Below are positions 44,349 through 53,693 of a DNA stretch of 64,000 nt, piece after piece; the first letter of the stretch is position 1, and each line of letters begins with the position of its first letter. The notes under the pieces were generated by a model, which did no database searches, was not told the origin of the DNA, and saw only the letters and a program-made list of their open reading frames with translations. Origin of the DNA: Brotonthovivens ammoniilytica (GTDB lineage: Bacteria; Bacillota; Clostridia; Lachnospirales; Lachnospiraceae); assembly GCF_025566885.1 (NCBI RefSeq), contig NZ_JAOQJQ010000007.1:1-64000 (forward strand), given 5' to 3'. A program made the translations under genes and the position numbers.

Positions 44349-45302
44349 CACCTGTCCCAAAAAAGCCATATTTAACCCTTCCGCAACGGTAAAACTCATC
44401 TGATTAATGGAAGCATCAATATCTTTCGGTGTCACAAACATATTATTCAGCTGAGGAGACAATAATTCCCGCACCAGATCTTTTTGTTCTGCTTCATTTA
44501 ATGCATTCCAGGAACTGCTCAGCACCCGCATGGATTCTGACTCCGCCAGGGCGTCCACTAAGCTGCTCATAGAATCATTAACAATGGTCACCGCCTCCAC
44601 AACTGTAGGTATGCCGATAGCTATCACCGGAATCCCGATGGTATCTCTTGTAATACTATTGCGGTGATTGCCAACTCCAGACCCCGGATTAATCCCTGTA
44701 TCAGTAATCTGTATGGTTCGTCCAAGACGTCTGGCGCTTCTGGCCGCCAGTGCATCAATGACAATCAGTACATCAGGTTTTATATTTTCTACAATTCCCT
44801 GGATTATTTCGACGGTTTCCATTCCGGTCTGTCCCATAACCCCGGGAACAATACTGCTGATATAAGGGGTATCCGGATCCTCATAGGCATAATGTCCAAA
44901 TTCTTTGATCATATGTCTTGTAATACAGAGGTGGTCCACAGTCTGAGGACCAAGGGCATCTGGCGTTACCATACGGTTCCCGAGACCTGCAATCAGCACG
45001 GACAGCTTTTCCTTGTTTTTATCGGGAATCATTTTCTTTAAAACCTCCGACAGCTGAATGGATACTTCCCTGTGTCCTCTCTCATCCGGCTGGCTCATGG
45101 CGGATGCTTCTAAGGTTACATAAACTCCCTTTGGCTTTCCCATCTGCTTTGCCGCATTTTCAGTCTCAATGTGTACCGTTGTAATTCTGATATCATCCTT
45201 TTCTATATAAGACTCTTCCACCCGTACCCCTTTTGTTTCCTCCTGCTTTTCCTGGATCCGTTCATTTTCCTCCAGTGCAAGATCCGTTCTGACCTGATTC
45301 AT
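44343..45302 (-). CDS. gpr: Germination protease GPR
   Basis: 319 residues from MNQVRTDLALEENE at 45302; a 56-residue longer frame crosses the rpsT promoter and is rejected. Aspartic-type protease (A25) that degrades small acid-soluble spore proteins on germination. It carries the N-terminal propeptide region RTDLALEENERIQE, then LIAGLGNRMVTPDALGPQT, VIDALAARSARRLG and TGINPGSGVGN. Divergent from rpsT and upstream of spoIIP, the conserved arrangement. Confidence 0.97.
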   Translation of the reverse strand: MNQVRTDLALEENERIQEKQEETKGVRVEESYIEKDDIRITTVHIETENAAKQMGKPKGVYVTLEASAMSQPDERGHREVSIQLSEVLKKMIPDKNKEKLSVLIAGLGNRMVTPDALGPQTVDHLCITRHMIKEFGHYAYEDPDTPYISSIVPGVMGQTGMETVEIIQGIVENIKPDVLIVIDALAARSARRLGRTIQITDTGINPGSGVGNHRNSITRDTIGIPVIAIGIPTVVEAVTIVNDSMSSLVDALAESESMRVLSSSWNALNEAEQKDLVRELLSPQLNNMFVTPKDIDASINQMSFTVAEGLNMAFLGQVS

Positions 45303-45371
45303 AATTTCCCCTTCTCCTTTCACAATGCTGTGATTTTTCATTATTTTTCGCAAAAATAAGGGAAATATGTA

Positions 45372-45400
45372 TTGACATTTAGAATAACGTGAATTATCAT
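45372..45400 (+). promoter_or_regulatory. rpsT promoter
   Basis: -35 TTGACA (45372-45377), 17-bp spacer, -10 TATCAT (45395-45400). Leader of about 78 nt. Confidence 0.8.
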
Positions 45401-45484
45401 ATATGAGTATGTTTACATTAGAACGTCCGTGTCCGGCTTTAATGAAACAATCAAACGATATTCCAAGCATGGGAGGTGTACAGA

Positions 45485-45748
45485 TTGGCTAACATTAAAT
45501 CAGCAAAGAAAAGAATTTTAGTTACAGCTACTAAAACAGAAAGAAATAAATCTATCCGTTCAGCAGTAAAGACTGCTATGAAAAAAGTAGAAGCAGCTGT
45601 TGTTGCTGGAAATAAAGATGATGCACAGACAGCTTTAGCTGCTGCAACATCTGAAATCAATAAAGCAGCATCCAAAGGTGTTTATCATAAAAACAATGCT
45701 TCTAGAAAAGTAGCTCGTTTAGCTAAATTAGTAAATACAATGGCTTAA
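45485..45748 (+). CDS. rpsT: 30S ribosomal protein S20
   Basis: 87 residues. Binds 16S rRNA early in 30S assembly. Start is the TTG at 45485, giving the invariant N-terminus (M)ANIKSAKKRILV; GGGAGGTG lies 8 nt before it. The GTG three codons earlier overlaps that site. E. coli rpsT also starts at UUG, where it takes part in autogenous control, so the rare start may be functional. Own promoter and terminator; divergent from gpr and convergent with holA. Confidence 0.98.
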   Translation: MANIKSAKKRILVTATKTERNKSIRSAVKTAMKKVEAAVVAGNKDDAQTALAAATSEINKAASKGVYHKNNASRKVARLAKLVNTMA

Positions 45749-45789
45749 TTTTAAGCATTACAGGGGAGTTTAAAGAACTTCCTATCACC

Positions 45790-45829
45790 AAAAAAGGCAG
45801 TTGATCCCGTCAGTCAGCTGCCTTTTTTT
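45790..45829. terminator. Bidirectional terminator between rpsT and holA
   Basis: AAAAAAGGCAG (45790-45800) pairs with CTGCCTTTTTTT (45818-45829), with additional pairing inside. Confidence 0.9.
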
Positions 45830-45862
45830 GTTTCCCATATTCTCACTGCATCTAAAATGCGC

Positions 45863-46843
45863 CTATTTCCCGCTGCAGGTTACAATCAGCAATTCTACTG
45901 CCAGCTGATCTCCCATCCGCCCGGTTTTCACATCTTCTTCCGCCTGTATTCCGGCCTTTATGGCTTCCATTACCTGCTCAAGATTAAAGTTCTTTGCCTG
46001 CTGAATATTTTTCTTCAGAGCAAATTCCGGCACTCCTGCTTTTTTCGCAATAGTCCGATTGTCATATCCTTTTTTCGCCAGTGTTTTCACCTGCAGAAGA
46101 ATCTGAAACTGCCGGACAATCAAAAACAAAATCCGCATGGGAGGCTCCTTTAACGCAACAAGGTCATAATATAAATCCAGAGCCTGTTTCTGCTCTTTTT
46201 TGGCAATAGCATCTACCATTGCAAAAATCTGATTGGTAGTCTGTCCGCAGCAGACAGCTGCCACATCTTCCGCCTCAATGACATCTCTTCCCCAGGTATA
46301 GCAGATCAGCTTTTCAAGCTCCCGTTCTATGTTTTCCATGGAAGTTCCTGCCTGGGCCATAAACTGCTGCAGTACATTTCCGGTAATCTTTTTATTCTCT
46401 TTTTTCAGATTCTGCAGAATCCATTTTGCCAGAACTTCATCTCTCTGGACTCGAAATTCTGCCGTCCCGCCGATCTTATGAACAGCCTTGTACATTTTTC
46501 CCCGCTTGTCTACTTCTTCCTCTGCAAAAATCAGCACAGATGATTCCGGCATGTCGGGAAGATACGCGGCCAGATCATCACAGGCGTGTTTAAAAAATCC
46601 GCTGTTTTCCACCAGTATTACCCGGCGCTCTGCAAAAAAAGGCAGAGTTTCTGCAAGGTCAATAATCTCTTTGGGGTTAATTCCTTTTCCCTGGTATTTT
46701 GAAATATTCATGGTATCAGAAGGATCTGCCAGTGTATTTAACAGGCGATCCTTATACATCTTCAAAAGATACCGCTCTTCTCCATACAATAAATATGCTT
46801 TTTTATAGATTCCGTTTTTTAAGTCTTCTTTTAATTTTAACAT
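45863..46843 (-). CDS. holA: DNA polymerase III subunit delta
   Basis: 326 residues. Clamp-loader subunit that opens the beta clamp. N-terminal AAA-like fold with YLLYGEERYLLKMYKDRL near 17-34, middle LETLPFFAERRVILVENSGFF, and a helical collar domain with AMVDAIAKKEQ and LRFLIVRQ-like ILFLIVRQFQ. Follows comEC by about 70 bp, as in many Firmicutes. Confidence 0.95.
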   Translation of the reverse strand: MLKLKEDLKNGIYKKAYLLYGEERYLLKMYKDRLLNTLADPSDTMNISKYQGKGINPKEIIDLAETLPFFAERRVILVENSGFFKHACDDLAAYLPDMPESSVLIFAEEEVDKRGKMYKAVHKIGGTAEFRVQRDEVLAKWILQNLKKENKKITGNVLQQFMAQAGTSMENIERELEKLICYTWGRDVIEAEDVAAVCCGQTTNQIFAMVDAIAKKEQKQALDLYYDLVALKEPPMRILFLIVRQFQILLQVKTLAKKGYDNRTIAKKAGVPEFALKKNIQQAKNFNLEQVMEAIKAGIQAEEDVKTGRMGDQLAVELLIVTCSGK

Positions 46844-46913
46844 AGCTCCATTTTAGCATACGAAACCAAAGGGAACAAGCCCGCCTCACTTCCTTTGCCG
46901 CAGGTGCCTGTTC

Positions 46914-49322
46914 CTATTTTCTTAAAAATCCTTCTGCTTTCAGTACTCCATTTTGACAGCTAAATGTGATCTGTCCTGACTGTGCCGTGGTGAGAATACG
47001 GCTTTTTGCTTTTCTGATACGCATCAAAGCTTCCTTGTGAGGATGGCCGTACCGGTTCTTTTCTCCACAGGAAATAATTGTAATGCCGGGATTGATATCC
47101 TTTAAAAATAAATCACAGCTGGAGCCTTTAGAGCCGTGGTGAGCAGCTTTCAAAATATCAGTTTTAGGAAGCCGGTAACGCTTTGCAAGCTGCTGCTCCT
47201 GCTCTGCCCCGATATCCCCCGTCAGCAGAGCTGAAATATCCTTGTATTTCAAAAAAAGAACCAAAGATTTTTCATTTCTGTCCAAAGAAGCACTTTCTGT
47301 GTCAAGACAGGTAAGCTGCAGGGATTCTGTAGAAATCCGGTCCCCGCCTTTCATATATGTCACCGGGATATTTCTGGCAGCTGCCCTGCCTGTCAGTGTT
47401 TTCCACGCCTCATCTTCTGGCATAGCCTCAGATAATACAAGGCGTTTTACCGGATAGCTGCCATCTAAAATTTCTAAAAGACCGCTGATATGATCCTCAT
47501 CCCCATGGGAAACAAACCATGCATCAATACGCCTGACTTTCTTTGACTTTAAAAAGGATAAAATCTGATAATTTCCTACATTTTTCTGGCTGGTACTTCC
47601 TCCGTCTATAAAAAAATTTTTTCCCTCTTTCGTTCCGATAAAAATTCCATCTCCCTGTCCCACGTCCAGAAAAGTCAGTTCAAACCTTCCCGGTACAGGC
47701 AGCCCCAGCAGCAAAAGTAAAAAAATACCTGGTACTGCCAGAATATATTTACTTCTGATATTCCCCTTTTTGTCCTTCTGCTTTTGCCGCCATACAATCA
47801 CTGCCGACGCAATGGCAAGAAGCAGAAAGTAAATGCCAATGCCAGGCAGTCCGGGCTTTCCTGTAATCCATACTGCATATGGCAGCTTCTGCATCAGTAA
47901 ACAGACCCCCTCATAAAAACGCAGAATTCCGTGACAGGGAAAAAACAGCACCCAGCTGACCTTAATTCCGGCTGCCCCCAAAATCCCGCCGGCAATACCA
48001 AAGGCAAGAAGCACTCCCGCAAAAGGCAGAATCAGCACATTGGCAGGTACAGAGTACAGAGGAATCTCATAATAATAGCAGGCATTTAACGGAAGCGTCA
48101 TCAGCTGTATACAGCTGCTTGTTTTTATGGTATTAAAAATACCTGCCAGCCTGTTTTTAACGGTATTGCTGATGTTACTGGCATTGTTAAATTTACCTCT
48201 GCTGTCCTTCCTGCTGTGTTTAACATTATTCTGAAACAGCCGGCCAAGCCCCGCAGCCCCAAGCACCGCCAGAAAAGAAAACAAAAATCCTGCATTCCAC
48301 AAAGCCTGCGGATTGCCCCACAAAAGAAACAGAGCTGACACAGAAAGGGCGCAGAACGAATCATAACTTCTTCCCAGAATCTCTGCTCCCAAAAACAGCA
48401 AAAACATCAGTCCTGCCCTTACGGAAGACATTCCTGCTCCGCTCATAATGCAAAACAGGCATACTACAATTCCGCCGGAGAGGGCTCCTCCAAAATAGCC
48501 AAACATTAGTTTTCTTAAAATGCGGTAAATTCCCATACCAATCATAGAGATATGCAATCCGGATATGGCCAGAATATGAGAGATCCCGGAATCCGAATAG
48601 AGATCTTTCACAGATGCTTCCAAAAGAGATTTATCTCCCAGGGCCATAGCTGCCATAATTCCCGCATCCTTTTCACTCAGCGTCCTGCTGTATACATTAC
48701 GAATCTGTTTTCTTAACCGGTATAAAGCCTCCGGCAGAGAATATTTTTTAACAGAATTTACCCTAAGCTCCTCAGGGTAAAGTACCGCTGACACGCCAAT
48801 GCTGTATTGATAATTTCTTTCATGGTAAGCTCCCTGATTTCTGGCGGTCCTTAACTGTGTCATACCGCCCTGGCCAAAAACTTCTGCTCCTGCAGGCACC
48901 TCATCTGTTTCCCAATAAACTACAATCTGCTTTGCCGGATATGTATCATCTTCTGTATCAATTTCTGCATTCTTTAAATAGTAAGCAAACTGCTCACCCT
49001 TCACCTCTTTTTTCTTGACAGTTCCCCTAAAGCGAATATTTGTGCCTTCTTCAATCTGCTGTATTTTCGTAAGTTTCAGATACTCTGTCTCATAACGAAA
49101 GGCTCCAAGACAAAAGAAAGCCAGAAGCATTCCGCTTCTGACTATCATTCGTAACTTTTCTTTTCTGCAATTATAATTCATAAAAACTACAGCAGCAATT
49201 CCTCCAGGAATCATAAACCGCTCCGCCTCAGAGACTGTTAAAATTCCGGTTATAAATATAACCCCAAGACTGCAGACAAATCGTCTGTCCAACTGTTTAA
49301 CGCGCCTCCTTCTTTTCTTCAT
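46914..49322 (-). CDS. comEC: ComEC/Rec2 DNA-uptake channel
   Basis: 802 residues. Inner-membrane channel for entry of single-stranded DNA during transformation. N-terminal DUF4131 region (about 40-190), Competence domain with about seven hydrophobic segments including ILAISGLHISMIGMG near 252, and a C-terminal metallo-beta-lactamase domain with FLDVGQGDGIFI and SHGDEDHISGLLE near 610. Start is uncertain: the ATG at 49322 overlaps the gerM-like gene by 26 nt, whereas AGGAGG supports a TTG at 49292. Transformation is not documented for most Lachnospiraceae, so activity is unknown. Confidence 0.95.
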   Translation of the reverse strand: MKKRRRRVKQLDRRFVCSLGVIFITGILTVSEAERFMIPGGIAAVVFMNYNCRKEKLRMIVRSGMLLAFFCLGAFRYETEYLKLTKIQQIEEGTNIRFRGTVKKKEVKGEQFAYYLKNAEIDTEDDTYPAKQIVVYWETDEVPAGAEVFGQGGMTQLRTARNQGAYHERNYQYSIGVSAVLYPEELRVNSVKKYSLPEALYRLRKQIRNVYSRTLSEKDAGIMAAMALGDKSLLEASVKDLYSDSGISHILAISGLHISMIGMGIYRILRKLMFGYFGGALSGGIVVCLFCIMSGAGMSSVRAGLMFLLFLGAEILGRSYDSFCALSVSALFLLWGNPQALWNAGFLFSFLAVLGAAGLGRLFQNNVKHSRKDSRGKFNNASNISNTVKNRLAGIFNTIKTSSCIQLMTLPLNACYYYEIPLYSVPANVLILPFAGVLLAFGIAGGILGAAGIKVSWVLFFPCHGILRFYEGVCLLMQKLPYAVWITGKPGLPGIGIYFLLLAIASAVIVWRQKQKDKKGNIRSKYILAVPGIFLLLLLGLPVPGRFELTFLDVGQGDGIFIGTKEGKNFFIDGGSTSQKNVGNYQILSFLKSKKVRRIDAWFVSHGDEDHISGLLEILDGSYPVKRLVLSEAMPEDEAWKTLTGRAAARNIPVTYMKGGDRISTESLQLTCLDTESASLDRNEKSLVLFLKYKDISALLTGDIGAEQEQQLAKRYRLPKTDILKAAHHGSKGSSCDLFLKDINPGITIISCGEKNRYGHPHKEALMRIRKAKSRILTTAQSGQITFSCQNGVLKAEGFLRK

Positions 49323-50274
49323 TTACAATTTTTACATCTTCATTTTCTTCCGTCACAAGATCTAGATCCTGCTGATACTGAACAGATAAGCTGTATTTTT
49401 CACGATATATCATATTCGTTTCTCCATTTACAGAAATCTGTACCGTGTCAATGGAGGGCAGCGCAGTCAGGGAATCCACAATGGAATAAATTACTACAGG
49501 CTCTGAAACCTCAAAATCATGTACCAGAAAACCTTTATCAAAATTTACCAGGCATACTCCCTCTAGAACCGATACATTAATCAGCTGTGTTCCTTCCGGG
49601 ATCGTCCGTTTCGCATTGGAAGACTGGGGCCCGTCCATAAGGCGTTCTACCACAAGCTTTTCCACAGAAACATTACTGCTGGAATACACCTTCTGAGTCT
49701 CTTTTACAAGCCCTCTGCCGTTTTCCGTGGCAAAATATAAGGTAACGTCCGATTCCTGAACATTCTTAATCTCTTCTCCGGGATTATCCACAAAACTGTC
49801 CCGGGTCATAACCCCTACCACTTCGTTATTTGCATTGGTCAGGGCCACACGGTCCACATAAAAGGAAACCCCTGTAATCTCCTCCAGCTGCAAAAATGTC
49901 CGGGCAATGCCCCCTCTGCATAAAATCTCTTCCACTGGTTTCATTTCAGAATATTTTTTATTAAAATACAGCTTCAGCATATGGTCTTCATACTCATATT
50001 TTTCAATCTTTATATCGTCGGAAAAGAGCCTTGTATATTCTACATCCTGAGAATCCGCCTCAAGCCGCTTTATAATCTCCTGAATCTTACCTTCTGTATC
50101 GTCCGATTTCAGCTCATATGCTTTCGGGACAAGACTGTTTTTATTTTCATTCAGATAAAAAATATGAAACGCTGAGGCACTGCCTGTTTCCTCTCCGCAG
50201 CCAAAGACCGGCATAAAAGCTGCTGCTAAAATGATGGCAATAATGATTTTTATCCATCCTGCTTTCTTTTTCAT
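49297..50274 (-). CDS. GerM-domain lipoprotein
   Basis: 325 residues. Signal peptide with lipobox VFGC (Cys26), then two GerMN domains (about 55-160 and 190-300), such as VEEILCRGGIARTFLQLEEI and VEKLVVERLMDGP. Bacillus GerM is needed for sporulation and germination and binds the cell envelope. Here the gene lies between a sensor kinase and comEC and overlaps comEC, so it could be a lipoprotein partner of the kinase rather than a sporulation protein. Role not known. Confidence 0.85.
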   Translation of the reverse strand: MKKKAGWIKIIIAIILAAAFMPVFGCGEETGSASAFHIFYLNENKNSLVPKAYELKSDDTEGKIQEIIKRLEADSQDVEYTRLFSDDIKIEKYEYEDHMLKLYFNKKYSEMKPVEEILCRGGIARTFLQLEEITGVSFYVDRVALTNANNEVVGVMTRDSFVDNPGEEIKNVQESDVTLYFATENGRGLVKETQKVYSSSNVSVEKLVVERLMDGPQSSNAKRTIPEGTQLINVSVLEGVCLVNFDKGFLVHDFEVSEPVVIYSIVDSLTALPSIDTVQISVNGETNMIYREKYSLSVQYQQDLDLVTEENEDVKIVNEEKKEAR

Positions 50275-50282
50275 TGATCTTC

Positions 50283-51710
50283 CTATCCCTCAATATAATT
50301 TAACGGTATCCGGACAATAAAGGTTGTCCCCTCTCCTTCTATACTGTGAACTTTAATGGCACCTCTGTGCATAATTACCGCATTTCTTGTAATGGCAAGA
50401 CCAAGTCCGGTCCCTCCGATCTCTCTGGAGTGGGACTTATCCACGCGGTAAAAACGTTCAAAAATATGGGCCTGGGAATCCGGCGGAATCCCAATTCCGT
50501 TATCCTCCACTTTCACATAAAAATTCTGGTAATCTGCATTCAGTGAAACGTGAACCCAGCCTTCCGGATTATTATACTTAATGGCATTCTCTATTAGATT
50601 AGAAAGAGCCAGTGAGAGCTTTACTTCGTCCACTTCCGCCGAAACCGGACGAAAGCTTTCTAAAACCAGTTCCACATCTGCTTTTTTGGCAATGGGCCGC
50701 AGCCGCTTCATAATCAGTTCCAGCAGTTCGTTGATATTCATAGTCTCAATATTCATATCGGAGGCCGACTTATCCATTTTTACAAGTGAAAGCAGATCGT
50801 TGATGATTTTATTTTCTCTGTCAATTTCTTCCCCGATATCCTGCATAAATTCCTTGTAAAGCTCCACCGGTACATCTTCCTGTCCGTTTAAGGAATCTGC
50901 AAGTACTTTCATGGAAGTCAGGGGTGTCTTTAATTCATGGGACACATTGGAAACAAACTCCTGTCTGGAACTATCAAGAAGCTGCATCCTCTCCAGCATT
51001 TTTTTGCAGGCCTCTGATATCAATGCAGTTTCCGTAAAGGAATTGACTTTCATAAATTCATCCGCATAGCCGGACTGCACATCATTAATAGATTTTGTAA
51101 GTTTGCTGAAGGGCCGCACAAGACGCATGGAAATGGCAAATCCAAATACAAATATAATAATCCCTAAGACTACCTGTATGGCAAGATATGTATTTTTCAA
51201 ATCATCCAGCATAGTAAGTATGCTGTCTGTAGAGACGCTGATCAGCATAACCCCAAGTGTTTCTTTATTTTTTTCATCTGTAAGAGGAACTGTAAGTTCG
51301 ATATAACGGTTCTCGGAATCATACTTTGTAACCAGCTCCCCCTGATAAGCACGAATGACTTCTTCTGAAAGAATGGTTTTGTCCTGGTCCAGGTTATATG
51401 TATCCTTGACCACCCGAAAAACATTATTAATCAACATCACACGTCCGTCATACAAGTTAGATAACTGGGTCAGCTGAGCGTTTAACTCTTCTGACATTGT
51501 ATCTTCCAGATAATTACTGCCTGCCAGCTGTGTTGCAAAAAGCTGGGCTTGACTGGAAATCTCAGCCGTCCTCAGCTCCACTGCACGTTCCTCATAAGTA
51601 TTTAAAAGAGCTGCCCTCAGCAGAAAACTGGGGGCAAAACCAAAAATAAACAACAGGATAAAAAATCGGAATCTCAAACTTATTACAAAACGGTACAAAT
51701 ATTTAAACAT
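50283..51710 (-). CDS. Two-component sensor histidine kinase (WalK/PhoR-like)
   Basis: 475 residues. TM1 about 14-34, extracellular sensor region 35-172 with a Cache-like pattern (GRVMLINNVFRVVKDTYNL), TM2 about 174-194, HAMP 195-247, HisKA with phospho-acceptor His258 in NVSHELKTPLTS, and HATPase boxes ENAIKYNNPEG, DNGIGIP and GTGLGLA. Signal unknown. Next to its response regulator (10 bp) and inside the com cluster. WalK-like in layout, but without a PAS domain and not in a yycHIJ context. Confidence 0.95.
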   Translation of the reverse strand: MFKYLYRFVISLRFRFFILLFIFGFAPSFLLRAALLNTYEERAVELRTAEISSQAQLFATQLAGSNYLEDTMSEELNAQLTQLSNLYDGRVMLINNVFRVVKDTYNLDQDKTILSEEVIRAYQGELVTKYDSENRYIELTVPLTDEKNKETLGVMLISVSTDSILTMLDDLKNTYLAIQVVLGIIIFVFGFAISMRLVRPFSKLTKSINDVQSGYADEFMKVNSFTETALISEACKKMLERMQLLDSSRQEFVSNVSHELKTPLTSMKVLADSLNGQEDVPVELYKEFMQDIGEEIDRENKIINDLLSLVKMDKSASDMNIETMNINELLELIMKRLRPIAKKADVELVLESFRPVSAEVDEVKLSLALSNLIENAIKYNNPEGWVHVSLNADYQNFYVKVEDNGIGIPPDSQAHIFERFYRVDKSHSREIGGTGLGLAITRNAVIMHRGAIKVHSIEGEGTTFIVRIPLNYIEG

Positions 51711-51720
51711 AAAATAACAC

Positions 51721-52416
51721 CTATTTCTCAGACTGATAATAGTATCCTACACCCCATTTTGTATGTACATACTTTGGCTCGCTTGGATTCTTTTCTACCT
51801 TTTCACGAAGACGTCTCACATGAACATCCACAGTCCGTACATCTCCCGGATATTCATAGCCCCAGACAAGATTCAAAAGATTCTCACGGCTGTATACTTT
51901 ATTCGGATTTTTCATAAGCAGTTCCATCAGGTCAAACTCCTTGGCGGTCAGATTAATCTCTTTTCCAAGAATAAACAGTCTTCTGCTCTCGCAGTCAATC
52001 TTAATATCACCATTTTCAATGACATTTGGATCTTCCTTTTTCTCTTCCGGTTTGCTCACCCGGCGCATAATTGCTTTGATCCGTGCTTTAACCTCAAGGA
52101 TATTAAAGGGTTTCGTAATATAATCATCCGCGCCGTATTCCAGTCCCAGAATTTTATCCATATCATCGCCTTTTGCTGTGAGCATGACAATAGGAACTGC
52201 AGAAAAATCACGAATCTGCTGGCAGACTTCAAATCCGTCCATTTTCGGAAGCATTACATCAAGCAGAATGATATCATACTCATTTTCCTTTGCCATTGCC
52301 AGTGCTTCCTCTCCGTCATATGCACAGTCCACTTCCATTCCATCCTGAATCAGACTGAACCGGATCCCTTTCACAATTAATTTTTCGTCATCTACCACAA
52401 GTACTTTCTTTGCCAT
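51721..52416 (-). CDS. OmpR/PhoB-type response regulator (WalR-like)
   Basis: 231 residues from ATG at 52416 (GAGAGG 7 nt upstream). Receiver with acidic Asp9/Asp10, phospho-acceptor Asp53 in ILLDVMLPKMDG and Lys in DDYITKPFN; C-terminal winged helix ending VRTVDVHVRRLREKVE and KWGVGYYYQ, very close to WalR/YycF. Partner kinase follows. Targets unknown; placement suggests envelope or competence genes. Confidence 0.95.
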   Translation of the reverse strand: MAKKVLVVDDEKLIVKGIRFSLIQDGMEVDCAYDGEEALAMAKENEYDIILLDVMLPKMDGFEVCQQIRDFSAVPIVMLTAKGDDMDKILGLEYGADDYITKPFNILEVKARIKAIMRRVSKPEEKKEDPNVIENGDIKIDCESRRLFILGKEINLTAKEFDLMELLMKNPNKVYSRENLLNLVWGYEYPGDVRTVDVHVRRLREKVEKNPSEPKYVHTKWGVGYYYQSEK

Positions 52417-52428
52417 GTCCACACCTCT

Positions 52429-53019
52429 CTACACTGTAATATGGTCTTTGATCTTTTCGAAGGTCCCTTCTTTGATGCCTTCCACATTCATAATATCTTC
52501 TATCTTTTTAAAACTTCCGTGCTCTTCTCGGTATCTGATGATACTTTCTGCTTTGCCCTGTCCGATGCCGGTAAGGGAAGTCAGCTTTGCAGCATCTGCC
52601 AGATTAATGTTTACCTTCCCGTCAGATGCCTCCACTTTCGTTTCCCCATCTGCCTGCTTTTCTGCTTCTTCTATGGAAGGAATACGAACCATCTGTCCGT
52701 CTGAAAGCTGCTGGGCCTGGTTCACTGCGCTGATATCCGCCTGGTCCGTAAGTCCTCCTGCCAGCTCCACCAGTCTGAAAATCCGTTCCCCGCCGGAAAC
52801 AGCATATACCCCCGGACGTTTCACCTCTCCGCAGATATAAACATAAATCTCTTTGGTATCCTCCGCTTCCGTTTCATCCTCAGCCTTCTTGTTCTCATCT
52901 GACTGTTCCAGCTCTTCCTGGGAAACCTCTGTTTCCAGCAGTACTTCCCTGTTCCAGGAACATCCCGAAGACAGAAAAAATACTGCTGCCACAAACAACC
53001 CAAGCATTTTTTTCTGCAT
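52429..53019 (-). CDS. comEA: ComEA-like DNA-binding competence protein
   Basis: 196 residues from ATG at 53019. N-terminal hydrophobic segment ends in LSSGC (Cys20), a lipobox-like site, so the protein may be lipid-anchored instead of having the usual transmembrane anchor. Then an acidic linker, a SLBB domain (GEVKRPGVYAVSGGERI, about 78-130) and two helix-hairpin-helix motifs (VNINLADAAKLTSLTGIGQGKA, about 136-190) that bind DNA. First gene of comEA-RR-HK-gerM-comEC-holA, 12 bp before the response regulator. Confidence 0.92.
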   Translation of the reverse strand: MQKKMLGLFVAAVFFLSSGCSWNREVLLETEVSQEELEQSDENKKAEDETEAEDTKEIYVYICGEVKRPGVYAVSGGERIFRLVELAGGLTDQADISAVNQAQQLSDGQMVRIPSIEEAEKQADGETKVEASDGKVNINLADAAKLTSLTGIGQGKAESIIRYREEHGSFKKIEDIMNVEGIKEGTFEKIKDHITV

Positions 53020-53084
53020 TTTTGCGCGCCCTCCTTTATCATCTGTTCTGACAATAAAAGAGTCTCTCAGCACCGCATATTTTC

Positions 53085-53113
53085 ATCATATCTGACTTTT
53101 AAATTTATTACAA
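53085..53113 (-). promoter_or_regulatory. comEA operon promoter
   Basis: Minus strand: -35 TTGTAA (53113-53108), 17-bp spacer, -10 TATGAT (53090-53085). Confidence 0.6.
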
Positions 53114-53155
53114 GTGCAATTTATGAAATGTGAATCATTATATGCCCGCAGCCAT

Positions 53156-53593
53156 TTATGAGGATCTTTCCCATTGAAAAATAAGAATACCTCCGATGGC
53201 TACCGCCAGTCCGATGATCTTTTGTATAGAAAAATCTGCTTTTTCTGTTCCAAACCACCCAAGCACCTCAATCAGATAGGCAAAGGCTATCTGTGCAATG
53301 ACAATAAAAAGCACCGCCTTGGCCGGCCCCAGCATAGACATGCTTTTGATAACAGTCAATGTAATCAGCGCCCCGATCACACCTCCTAAAAGCATGTACT
53401 TTGGCTGGACTTTAAATAATAATGAAAACTGATCTCTCCCTGTCACCAGCCAGCCGATAATACAGACCACCAGAGCCGTGGCCTGTACCCAGCTGTTAGA
53501 AACCCACAGGCTGGTGGATTTCGTTACTCCTGTATTAAATACACCCTGTACACTCATACAGGCTCCCGATAAAATAGCAATAAAAATTCCAAT
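53156..53593 (-). CDS. DMT-family small membrane transporter (YdcZ/DUF606)
   Basis: 145 residues from ATG at 53593 (GGAGG 5 nt upstream). Five hydrophobic segments, starting IGIFIAILSGACMSVQGVFN, and the family ending AIGGILIFQWE. DUF606 proteins are half-size drug/metabolite transporters thought to dimerise; substrate not known. Lies between comEA and argD as a likely separate unit. Confidence 0.85.
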   Translation of the reverse strand: MGIFIAILSGACMSVQGVFNTGVTKSTSLWVSNSWVQATALVVCIIGWLVTGRDQFSLLFKVQPKYMLLGGVIGALITLTVIKSMSMLGPAKAVLFIVIAQIAFAYLIEVLGWFGTEKADFSIQKIIGLAVAIGGILIFQWERSS

Positions 53594-53693
53594 CATAGCT
53601 GCCTCCAAAAATTTTACTTTCTGATAGGTTTTCCTGTGATTGGAAGATTTATACATGTTTTACAGAAGCTTACATCTGAAACATCCTGTTGTT

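Noticed and set aside
45303..45470. 56-residue extension of Gpr
   Set aside because: It covers the rpsT promoter and leader; MNQVRTDLALEE is the expected N-terminus.
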